NCBI GenBank assembly: GCA_021771675.1 | Contig: JAETOP010000002.1 | Span: 1 to 64,000, forward strand | DNA from: Oscillospiraceae bacterium | GTDB taxonomy: Bacteria; Bacillota_A; Clostridia; Oscillospirales; Oscillospiraceae | Reading direction: 5' to 3' | Length of the DNA: 64,000 nucleotides | Part shown: piece by piece, positions 24,985 through 32,652 of the stretch | Layout: each line of letters begins with the position of its first letter | Numbering within the stretch: position 1 is the first letter of the stretch | Notes under the pieces: model-generated | Told to the model about the DNA's origin: nothing | The model's input: only the letters and a program-made list of their open reading frames with translations | Database searches by the model: none | Program-made: the position numbers and the translations under genes

Positions 24985-26205
24985 ATGGAAATAAATCAAA
25001 TTCAGTTAAAAAACATCAACAGGCGATCGGTTCTAAACTATATACGAAAAAATCAAACGGCAACAAAGGCCGGTGTGGCGGCTGCCACAGGGCTTACCTT
25101 TGCGGCAATTAAGAAAATACTGGACGAGCTGGAGGCTATGAAGCTGGTTCGATTTTCCAGGATCGAGAAAAACACCGTGGGCCGCAACTCGGTCATGTAT
25201 GAGATCAATGCGGACTACGGACATATTATTTCTGTTTACGTAAATCGAAAAGCAATTCACGTTGCTGTCGTCAATCTGGGGGGAAATGTTGTCAGTAAGC
25301 AGAAGCTTCCCATGGAAAACAGAGAGCTGACACAGCAGGAACTGATTGAGATGATTTTGCAGTCCGTCCGCGAGGTAAAGCAGGAAGCCCGGATTGCTGA
25401 AGATAAATACATCGGTGTGGGAATTGGCGTACCCGGCCCAATCGACTTGGAGCATGGCTTGATTTTAACACCGCCCAATATGCCTGTGCTGCGCTATCTT
25501 CCCATGCGGGAAATCATGGAGGCGAAGCTGGGGCTGCCGGTGTATCTCCACAAGGATACCAATGTGCTGGCCCTGGGCGAATACTGGCATGGCGCCTACC
25601 ACACGGAAAACACCTTGGTCTATCTGGATATTGATATGGGCGTTGGCAGCGGCCTGATTCTGGATGGAAACATCCACATCGGCGCCGAGGGTAAGGCCGG
25701 AGAGTACGGTCATGTGGTCATCGATCCCAATGGCCCGCTGTGCAAATGCGGAAATCACGGCTGCCTGGAGGCCATGGGCTCCGGACTGGCCATCCTTCGG
25801 GATTTCCGGCAGCAGCTGGAATCCATGCCCCAGCATCCCCTCTATGAAGAAAGAGACAGGCTTAAAATTGACAATGTGATTCAGGCGGTTCGGGATAATG
25901 ACATGACCGCAATTTCCATTGTCAACAAGGCGGCCTATCATGTGGGAATCGGTGTAGCCAATCTGGTCAATTTCCTGGATCCAGAGGTGGTGGTGCTGGG
26001 CGGCCTGTGCATTCGCAATTTCCGGGGGATGTTTGACATTATTTCCAGCGTGGCCCGGGGAAAAATTATGAAGAACAACACATCAAATAACATTGCCCGT
26101 TCTGAGCTGGGTATGGATGCCGGCGTAGTGGGCTGCGCCGAAGTGGTGATCGACCACTTCTTCCAGAACACTGTGAACGAGCTGTGGGCGAAAAATCAGG
26201 AGTAA
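24985..26205 (+). CDS. ROK-family transcriptional repressor (XylR/NagC type)
   Basis: A 406-residue regulator. The N-terminal winged helix (about 10-70) reads SVLNYIRKNQTATKAGVAAA and TGLTFAAIKKILDELEAM. The ROK sugar-binding domain (about 85-390) has GVGIGVPGPID, KDTNVLALGEYW and GEYGHVVIDPNG, plus the zinc motif CKCGNHGCLE. In this family a sugar or sugar phosphate releases the repressor from AT-rich palindromes. RBS GGGGGG precedes ATG 24985. It is the first gene of a run of 17 with tiny gaps, so it probably regulates itself, this operon and, through the palindrome at 21457, the importer. The effector is unknown. Confidence 0.92.
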   Translation: MEINQIQLKNINRRSVLNYIRKNQTATKAGVAAATGLTFAAIKKILDELEAMKLVRFSRIEKNTVGRNSVMYEINADYGHIISVYVNRKAIHVAVVNLGGNVVSKQKLPMENRELTQQELIEMILQSVREVKQEARIAEDKYIGVGIGVPGPIDLEHGLILTPPNMPVLRYLPMREIMEAKLGLPVYLHKDTNVLALGEYWHGAYHTENTLVYLDIDMGVGSGLILDGNIHIGAEGKAGEYGHVVIDPNGPLCKCGNHGCLEAMGSGLAILRDFRQQLESMPQHPLYEERDRLKIDNVIQAVRDNDMTAISIVNKAAYHVGIGVANLVNFLDPEVVVLGGLCIRNFRGMFDIISSVARGKIMKNNTSNNIARSELGMDAGVVGCAEVVIDHFFQNTVNELWAKNQE

Positions 26206-26210
26206 AAATC

Positions 26211-28181
26211 ATGATTCTGAATCCTACTGCATTTTATAACTGCCATGTGAGCCTGGAAGAACAGAATGCCGTTGTCCTCTGCCGCATTTCCGTGGAGAAT
26301 CCCGGAGCGCCGCAGCAGCGCACGGAGCTCAACCAGGACTTCCAGACGGATGAATCCTCTGTGCTGGCGTGGTTTTCCCTGCCTGCCCCGGAGGCGGCGG
26401 AGGGGATTGTGTCAATCTACCAGCACAAAAGCTGGTGGATTCGCCCTGCGTTCCCGGAAAACTTTTCCGGGGTTCCCAGCCGCACCCAGCTTCTGCTTTG
26501 GAAGCGTGGCAAACAGTATTATGGGTTGCTTGCGGTATGTTCGGTCTGCTTCCGTGGAGATATTAGCGCAGAGGACGGGGAAATCCGGGTGTCCGTTTCT
26601 GCCAACGGTTGTGCGGGAAGTGATTTGGATGCCGTGGTGTGCTGCGCTGCGGCCGGGGAAGACCCCTACCGCATGGTGGAGGATATGGTAACCGCGGCGC
26701 TGAAAAGCCAGGGAAGAACCCACGCCCTGCGGAAGAACAAGCAGTTCCCCGCAATGTTTGACCGTTTCGGCTGGTGTACCTGGGATGCGTTTTACCATAA
26801 GGTGAATGAAAAAGACATTCTGGCAAAGCTGGAGGAATTTAAGCAGAGAAATGTACCAGTCAGCTGGCTTTTGATTGACGATGGCTGGTCGGATGCGGAC
26901 TATGAAACCCGAAAGCTGAATTCTCTGGGCGCTGATCGGGAGAAGTTTCCGGAGGGCGTGGGACACACCGCCCGGATCGCCAAGGAAGTGTACGGCCTGC
27001 GGCAGGTCGGCGTCTGGCACGCCCTGATGGGATATTGGACGGGATTGAACCCGGGCACAGAGCTGTTCCGTCAGTGGGAGCCTCAGCTGATGCGCCGGAA
27101 CGGATGTGACGATGTCCTCCGTCCGGAAGCATCGGTGGTCTTTGACTTCATGAATCAGTGGCATTCCCGGCTGTCCCAGCAGGAGCACATGGATTTTATC
27201 AAGGTCGATGGTCAGGGAAGCGCTTCCATCTATTACAAGGGCAAGGCGGATTACAGCCACACGGCGGACTACCTGCGTTCGCTGGAACGCTCTGCCGACA
27301 AAAACTTCCACGGCAACCTGATCAACTGCATGGGCATGGCGCCCCAGTGCATGTGGCTGCGGGAAAATGCCTCCCTGTCACGCAGCAGTGATGATTTCGT
27401 ACCGGAGGTTCCCCACGGATTCCGGGAACACATCCTGCAAAACAGCTTCAATTCCCTGTTGCAGGGCCAGTTCTACTGGGGAGACTGGGATATGTTCTGG
27501 AGCGATCATGTGGAGAATTTCCAGAATTCCGTGGCTCGCAGCGTCAGCGGCGGCCCGGTTTATTGCAGCGACCGGCTGGGCAGGACGAACCCGGACAGCA
27601 TTCTTCCCCTGCTGAACCACGACGGCACCGTGATCCGCTGTGAACAGGTGGGCCTTCCCACAATGGACTGCCTTCTGGCGGACCCGCTGAAACGGGAAGG
27701 GCTTTTCAAAATCTATAATACCTATGCCCATGGCTATGCCGTGGCGGTGTTCAATATCGCTTCTCCTGAGCATACCGTAACCGACAGCCTGAAAATGGAG
27801 CATATTCCCGGGCTGGCGGGAGATACCTGGATGGTTTACCGCTATTTTGCAAAGACGCTGGAGCAGCTGAATGACCGGGTCACCATGACTCTGGAACCCA
27901 ATGAGGTGGAGCATCTTCTGCTGGTGCGGAAGCAGCCCTGGGGTCAGTTCCTTGGGAACCCGGAAAAATACATCTGTACCGCCGCTGTTTTGGAGCAGAG
28001 AGCCACCGCCGATTACCTTGTGGGCAGGCTTGCCCCTGCTTCCCGGGTTCTGTTCCGGGCAGACAGCGCCCCGGTAAGTGTGCGGGTTAACGGCCGGCTG
28101 GCGGACTATGAACATAAAAACGGCTATTATGAAATTACCTGCCAGGAAAAAGAAGAGCTGAACATTGAGGTGCGGTTCTGA
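26211..28181 (+). CDS. GH36-like alpha-galactosidase / raffinose synthase-type protein
   Basis: A 656-residue cytoplasmic protein resembling the Sip1/raffinose-synthase branch of GH36. FDRFGWCTWDAFY, WLLIDDGWSD and DFIKVDGQ (Asp333, probable nucleophile) lie in the TIM barrel; Asp394/Asp395 in RSSDDF are candidate acid/base. An N-terminal beta domain (1-180) and C-terminal beta part flank the barrel. Start ATG 26211 follows AGGAG, which overlaps the stop of the ROK gene; an in-frame ATG at 26184 lies inside that gene. Bacterial members are usually alpha-galactosidases, but specificity in this branch is poorly predicted. It is the second gene of the long operon. Confidence 0.85.
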   Translation: MILNPTAFYNCHVSLEEQNAVVLCRISVENPGAPQQRTELNQDFQTDESSVLAWFSLPAPEAAEGIVSIYQHKSWWIRPAFPENFSGVPSRTQLLLWKRGKQYYGLLAVCSVCFRGDISAEDGEIRVSVSANGCAGSDLDAVVCCAAAGEDPYRMVEDMVTAALKSQGRTHALRKNKQFPAMFDRFGWCTWDAFYHKVNEKDILAKLEEFKQRNVPVSWLLIDDGWSDADYETRKLNSLGADREKFPEGVGHTARIAKEVYGLRQVGVWHALMGYWTGLNPGTELFRQWEPQLMRRNGCDDVLRPEASVVFDFMNQWHSRLSQQEHMDFIKVDGQGSASIYYKGKADYSHTADYLRSLERSADKNFHGNLINCMGMAPQCMWLRENASLSRSSDDFVPEVPHGFREHILQNSFNSLLQGQFYWGDWDMFWSDHVENFQNSVARSVSGGPVYCSDRLGRTNPDSILPLLNHDGTVIRCEQVGLPTMDCLLADPLKREGLFKIYNTYAHGYAVAVFNIASPEHTVTDSLKMEHIPGLAGDTWMVYRYFAKTLEQLNDRVTMTLEPNEVEHLLLVRKQPWGQFLGNPEKYICTAAVLEQRATADYLVGRLAPASRVLFRADSAPVSVRVNGRLADYEHKNGYYEITCQEKEELNIEVRF

Positions 28182-28192
28182 AGGAGTCAGAA

Positions 28193-29476
28193 ATGTCTGT
28201 AATTGGTATTGATATTGGCACCACCTCCATCTGCGCCCTGCTCATGGAGCCGTCAGGTGTAACCGGGCTCAAAAAGAGGAACCATGACTTTCTGGATGAT
28301 TCGGTTTACAGCCAGAATCCGGAGGAAACCGTCTCTATGGTTCTGGAGCTGGTGGATTCCCTCTGGAATGATCAGGTGACGGATATTGCCATTTCCAGCC
28401 AGATGCACGGAATCCTCTTCACAGACGAGGCCGGCAGGGCGGTCACGGACTTTTATACATGGAAGAACCCCTGGGGAAATGCTCCCTGCGGCAGCGGCAC
28501 CCTGGCGGACTTTCTGACGGAGAAAATCGGCACCGCAACCCGCAGCGGCCATGGAATCTGTACGGCGTACCACCTGAATCAAATTGGTGGAATTCCTTGC
28601 GAGGCAGCCTGTCTGTGCAATATCGGCGACTATGCGGCCATGAGGCTGACCGGGGAGAAACGCCCGGTGATGAATGTAACCATAGCAGAAAGCATTGGAT
28701 GTTTTTCCCAATTGGACGGGGATTTTGACCGCCGGAAGCTTGCACAGCTGGGTCTGCGGGAAAGTCTGTTCCCCCGGGTATCGGTAAAGGATGTTGTCTG
28801 CGGCACCTGCCACGGTGCCCGGGTGCACGCTGCATTTGGAGACAATCAGTGCAGCTTCCTTGGTAGCGTGGAGGATTACCGCAGGGATGTCTGCATCAAT
28901 GTGGGCACCGGTCAGCAGGTCTCCTGCTTTAGCCCTGTCCGGGAGGAAGCGGGCAGCACGGAGGTTCGCAGCTTCTTTGATCTGGGCTATCTCTATGTGG
29001 GTGTCTCACAGAACGGCGGCAAGGTCTATGAGCGTCTGATTCGCATGATCGAATCGATGATTTCCCTGTATACCGGCACCCAGGTGGATGGCTATGTAAA
29101 AACGTGGGAGCTCTGGCAGAGCCGGAAGCGCTCCCGGAAGCTTCCCACGGTAACGCCAGCCCTATACGGTGCCATTGACGGGCAGCCGGCGGGTACGGTG
29201 CTGTTGGAGGAGCTGAGCGAGGAGCAGGATGGGCTGGATCTGATCGGCGGGTATGTAGCCGGTATGGCAGGGGAGCTTGTCCGGCTGTATGAGCAGATTC
29301 CCCCCTCTGTTCGGAAAAATAAGACCCGCTTTTTCGGCTCCGGCAACGGTATCGTCCGCAACCGGATCCTTTGGGAACTGACTGCGGAAAAACTGCATGC
29401 AAAAATAGAGAGGGAATGCAGGGAAGAAGCAGCTGCGGCGGGTGCCGTACGCTATATTCTTATGGAGGAAACATGA
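28193..29476 (+). CDS. FGGY-family carbohydrate kinase, sedoheptulokinase-like
   Basis: A 427-residue sugar kinase. IGIDIGTTSICALL is the N-terminal phosphate loop, ISSQMHGILF the sugar-side motif, HAAFGDNQCSFLGS and INVGTGQQVS belong to the FGGY core, and FFGSGNGIVRN is the C-terminal nucleotide loop. It is shorter than xylulokinases (about 490) and closer in pattern to sedoheptulokinase-like proteins, which phosphorylate seven-carbon or other ketoses. It starts 11 nt after the GH36-like gene and overlaps the ROK kinase by 4 nt (ATGA). A link with the GmhA-like isomerase further down is tempting but unproven. Confidence 0.88.
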   Translation: MSVIGIDIGTTSICALLMEPSGVTGLKKRNHDFLDDSVYSQNPEETVSMVLELVDSLWNDQVTDIAISSQMHGILFTDEAGRAVTDFYTWKNPWGNAPCGSGTLADFLTEKIGTATRSGHGICTAYHLNQIGGIPCEAACLCNIGDYAAMRLTGEKRPVMNVTIAESIGCFSQLDGDFDRRKLAQLGLRESLFPRVSVKDVVCGTCHGARVHAAFGDNQCSFLGSVEDYRRDVCINVGTGQQVSCFSPVREEAGSTEVRSFFDLGYLYVGVSQNGGKVYERLIRMIESMISLYTGTQVDGYVKTWELWQSRKRSRKLPTVTPALYGAIDGQPAGTVLLEELSEEQDGLDLIGGYVAGMAGELVRLYEQIPPSVRKNKTRFFGSGNGIVRNRILWELTAEKLHAKIERECREEAAAAGAVRYILMEET

Positions 29477-30447
29477 AAATAATTGTCGGAATTGATATTG
29501 GCGGCACCAAGTGTGCAATTACTTTTGCGGCGCTGGAGAATAACGAGTTTTCTTTCCTGGATAAGGTCAAGGAGCAAACCATTACGGCGGAGCCCGAACA
29601 GGCTGTTGCCCGCTTCATTGCCATCATCCGGGAAAGGCTGGCAGCCCATCCCGATTGGGAGCTGATCTCCATCGGCATTTCCTGCGGCGGTCCTCTGGAC
29701 ACCGAAAGAGGACTGATTCTGGCGCCTCCCAACCTGCCGCTGTGGGATCATGTGGATATTTATGCACCCCTGCGGGAAGCCTTTTGCGTTCCTGTTGCCA
29801 TGGAGAACGATGCCAACGCCTGTGCCCTGGCCGAATGGGTGCACGGCGCGGGAAAGGGAACCCGGAATATGGTGTTCCTGACCTTTGGCACCGGCATGGG
29901 TGCCGGACTGATTTTGGGCGGCAGACTGTACTCCGGCAGCAATGATATGGCCGGAGAGGTGGGGCATATCCGCCTGGCTGCGGACGGCCCGGAGGGCTAT
30001 GGGAAAAGAGGTTCCTTTGAAGGCTTCTGCAGCGGCGGCGGCATTGCCAGGCAGGGGCGCATGGCCGCAGAGGAGGCCTTTGCCCGGGGAGAATCCGTTG
30101 GCTTTTGTGCCGGGCCCGAGGAACTGGAAAATATCACGGCAGAGCAGATTGCCATTGCCCTGGAAGCCGGGGATGCCTGTGCCAGCCGGATTTTTGAGAA
30201 TGTGGCCTGCAAGCTCGGCATGGGACTTTCCGTCCTGATCGACATCCTGAATCCGGAGATTATCATCATTGGCAGCATTTTTGCCAGGCAGGAGCAGGTG
30301 CTGCGAGGGCGGATGGAGCAGATCATCCGTCAGGAGGCTTTGGAGCGGAATGCGCGAATCTGCCGGATTTCTCCCCCTGCGCTGGGGGAAAAAATCGGAG
30401 ATTACGCAGCTGTGACTGTAGGACTTATGAAGTATTGCAATCAGTAA
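29473..30447 (+). CDS. ROK-family sugar kinase lacking the zinc motif
   Basis: A 324-residue hexose kinase. IIVGIDIGGTKCAI binds ATP phosphate, ISCGGPLD and MENDANACALAEW form the sugar site with the catalytic aspartate in ENDAN, and TFGTGMGAGLIL and GEVGHIRLA follow. At the place where most ROK kinases carry CxCGxxGCxE it has YGKRGSFEGFCSGGG, so the structural zinc is absent; this variant occurs in some clostridial ROK kinases. ATG 29473 overlaps the FGGY stop and has GGAGG upstream. Glucose, mannose, GlcNAc or N-acetylmannosamine are possible substrates; the mannosidase context favours mannose, by inference. Confidence 0.9.
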   Translation: MKIIVGIDIGGTKCAITFAALENNEFSFLDKVKEQTITAEPEQAVARFIAIIRERLAAHPDWELISIGISCGGPLDTERGLILAPPNLPLWDHVDIYAPLREAFCVPVAMENDANACALAEWVHGAGKGTRNMVFLTFGTGMGAGLILGGRLYSGSNDMAGEVGHIRLAADGPEGYGKRGSFEGFCSGGGIARQGRMAAEEAFARGESVGFCAGPEELENITAEQIAIALEAGDACASRIFENVACKLGMGLSVLIDILNPEIIIIGSIFARQEQVLRGRMEQIIRQEALERNARICRISPPALGEKIGDYAAVTVGLMKYCNQ

Positions 30448-30460
30448 AGAGGACTTTGCC

Positions 30461-31180
30461 ATGAAATTGTTGAAAGATTTTTACCAGGTGGCGGGTACAT
30501 CCGTTTCCCATAGATTTGACGCCACGGCCTACCTGATCCGTGATGAGAAGGGCTATTTCCTGATTGACTGCGGAACGCCGGAAGGCTATGCGCAGATCGT
30601 GGAGAATGTCCGCAGTCTCTGCATTGATCCTGCCGGGATACATACCATCCTGGCGACCCACGGGCATTATGACCATGTGGGAGCCGTGAACCTCTGGCGT
30701 AACAATTTCGGATGCCGCCTGCTGATTCACGAGCTGGATCGGGAGCAGGTGGAGCGGGGAGATTCTGAGAGGACTTCCGCCTCCCTGTTGTATGGAGTGG
30801 AGGCGGAGCCCACGGTTGTGGATGGAGTGCTGGCGGATGGGGATGTATTTCCCGTGGCGGGGGGGACGCTGGAAGTGATGCATACCCCCGGCCACACCAG
30901 GGGCTCAGTTTCCTTCGTCCTCACCCGGGGCGGGGAATCCGTCCTGATTGCCGGCGATGCCATCTGGGGCGGCTTCAGCCGGAAAATCGGTTCCGATGAA
31001 CGGCTTTGGCGGGAATCCCTGAATCGAATCGTTGCCCGCCATTATGATTACTACACCTTCGGACACATCGGCCCTCAGCTGCTTGCCGATGCGGACAGGC
31101 GGCTGCTGGATGCGAAAAAGCAGTTTGCCAACTACTACAACCCCTGGTTCCGACGCTTTGATGAGCACTACCGCTACTGA
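30461..31180 (+). CDS. Metallo-beta-lactamase-fold hydrolase
   Basis: A 239-residue protein with the metal motif THGHYDHVGAV (residues about 66-76), HTPGHTRGSVSF (histidine ligand) and IAGDAIWGG (bridging aspartate), ending in a histidine in TFGHIGPQ. This is the glyoxalase II / lactonase-like branch of the fold. It has no signal peptide. Its position between a sugar kinase and a phosphorylase suggests it hydrolyses a lactone or ester formed in the pathway, perhaps the lactone produced by the FAD oxidoreductase two genes on. That link is inference; no substrate can be read from sequence. Confidence 0.87.
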   Translation: MKLLKDFYQVAGTSVSHRFDATAYLIRDEKGYFLIDCGTPEGYAQIVENVRSLCIDPAGIHTILATHGHYDHVGAVNLWRNNFGCRLLIHELDREQVERGDSERTSASLLYGVEAEPTVVDGVLADGDVFPVAGGTLEVMHTPGHTRGSVSFVLTRGGESVLIAGDAIWGGFSRKIGSDERLWRESLNRIVARHYDYYTFGHIGPQLLADADRRLLDAKKQFANYYNPWFRRFDEHYRY

Positions 31181-31200
31181 GAGAAGAGAGGAATGCCGCA

Positions 31201-32637
31201 ATGCAGAATAAAATCATGCTGATTACATACCCGGACAGCTTTGGCAGAAATCTAAAGGAACTGTACCAGGTAATCCACACCCATTTTGAAAAGGAACTGG
31301 GTGCCATTCACATTCTGCCCTTCTATCCTTCCTCCGGTGACCGGGGCTTTGCACCCATCGACTATCAGAAGGTCTCTCCCGAGTTCGGCGACTGGGATGA
31401 TATCGATGCCCTGGCCAGGGATTATGAGATCATGGCGGATTTCATGATTAACCATCTGTCCAAACGTTCCCGGGAGTTTCAGGATTTTGTGGAGAAGCAT
31501 GACGAATCCGAGTACGCCCACCTCTTTATGCGCTTCAAGGACTTCTGGGAGAACGGCTTCCCCACGCAGGAGCAGATCGCCCTGCTGAACAAGCGGAAGC
31601 CCTGCGCCCCCTGTGTGGATATTGAATTCAAAGACGGTACAACGGAAAAAATCTGGTGCACCTTTGATGATGAGCAGATGGACCTGGATCTTCGTCAGGA
31701 TGCTGCCTGGGCCTTTGTGAAGCGTACCCTGGATAATCTGGTGAAGCATCATATCCCGCTCATCCGGCTGGATGCCCTGGCATTTGCGACAAAAAAGCCT
31801 GGAACTACCTGCTTCTTCCTGGAGCCGGATTTTTGGGAGCTGATTGGCAGAGTCCGGGATATGCTGGAGGGTACCGGGGTGGAGCTTTTGCCGGAGATAC
31901 ACGATCACTATACCCGCCAGTTGGCTATTGCGGAGCATGGTTACTATGTCTATGATTTCGTGCTGCCTGTCATGGTGCTGCACACCCTGTATACCCACAG
32001 CAACACCCGGCTGCTCCATTGGCTGAATATCTGCCCCCGCAAGCAGTATACCACCCTGGATACCCACGACGGTCTGGGCACCGTGGATGTGGTGGATCTG
32101 CTGACAAAGGAGGAGCTGCAGGCAGTCATCGACCAGACCGGGAAATACGGCGCCAACTTTAAGTGGGACTATAGCAAGGATTCCCAGGGAGCCAAGGTGG
32201 TCTATCAGATCAACTGTTCTTACTATTCCGCAGTAGGCGAAGATGACAACGCCTATCTGCTCTCCCGGGCCATTCAGTTCTTCACCCCCGGCATTCCTCA
32301 GGTCTACTACATGGGCCTGCTGGCAGGCCCCAACGACTATGAGCTGATGGAGCGCACCCACTACGACAGAAACATCAGCCGTCACAACTATACCATGGAG
32401 GAAATCTCCGATAACTGCCGGAAGCCCGTGGTGCAGAAACTGTGCAAAATGATGCGCTTCTATAACGAATATCCCGCCTTCTCCGGGGAGATGACTCTGC
32501 CTGAGCAGGAGGAAAACCAGCTGGTCATCCTCTGGACGAAGGACGACTATCAGGTGCGGCTGGATGCTGACTTAATGACCAATCAGTTCACCATCTCCTA
32601 TCTGGAGGATGGTAAAACCAGGGTTTTTTCTCTGTAA
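31201..32637 (+). CDS. GH13 subfamily 18 glycoside phosphorylase (sucrose phosphorylase type)
   Basis: A 478-residue cytoplasmic enzyme. The family splits alpha-glucosides with phosphate to alpha-glucose 1-phosphate. ILPFYPSSGDRGFAPIDY near the N-terminus is characteristic, Asp191 in IRLDALAF is the nucleophile, Glu232 in LLPEIHDHY the acid/base, and Asp290 in LDTHDGLG the third acid. Length and lack of a signal match sucrose phosphorylases. Relatives act on sucrose, sucrose 6'-phosphate or glucosylglycerate, so the acceptor sugar here is not settled; no sucrose transporter or fructokinase set is nearby, which leaves room for a different substrate. Confidence 0.9.
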   Translation: MQNKIMLITYPDSFGRNLKELYQVIHTHFEKELGAIHILPFYPSSGDRGFAPIDYQKVSPEFGDWDDIDALARDYEIMADFMINHLSKRSREFQDFVEKHDESEYAHLFMRFKDFWENGFPTQEQIALLNKRKPCAPCVDIEFKDGTTEKIWCTFDDEQMDLDLRQDAAWAFVKRTLDNLVKHHIPLIRLDALAFATKKPGTTCFFLEPDFWELIGRVRDMLEGTGVELLPEIHDHYTRQLAIAEHGYYVYDFVLPVMVLHTLYTHSNTRLLHWLNICPRKQYTTLDTHDGLGTVDVVDLLTKEELQAVIDQTGKYGANFKWDYSKDSQGAKVVYQINCSYYSAVGEDDNAYLLSRAIQFFTPGIPQVYYMGLLAGPNDYELMERTHYDRNISRHNYTMEEISDNCRKPVVQKLCKMMRFYNEYPAFSGEMTLPEQEENQLVILWTKDDYQVRLDADLMTNQFTISYLEDGKTRVFSL

Positions 32638-32652
32638 GCAAGGAGAATCGTT

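Noticed and set aside
31201..32637. Alpha-amylase acting on starch
   Set aside because: The protein is short (478 residues), has no signal peptide and has the ILPFYPSSGDRGF start of GH13_18 phosphorylases.
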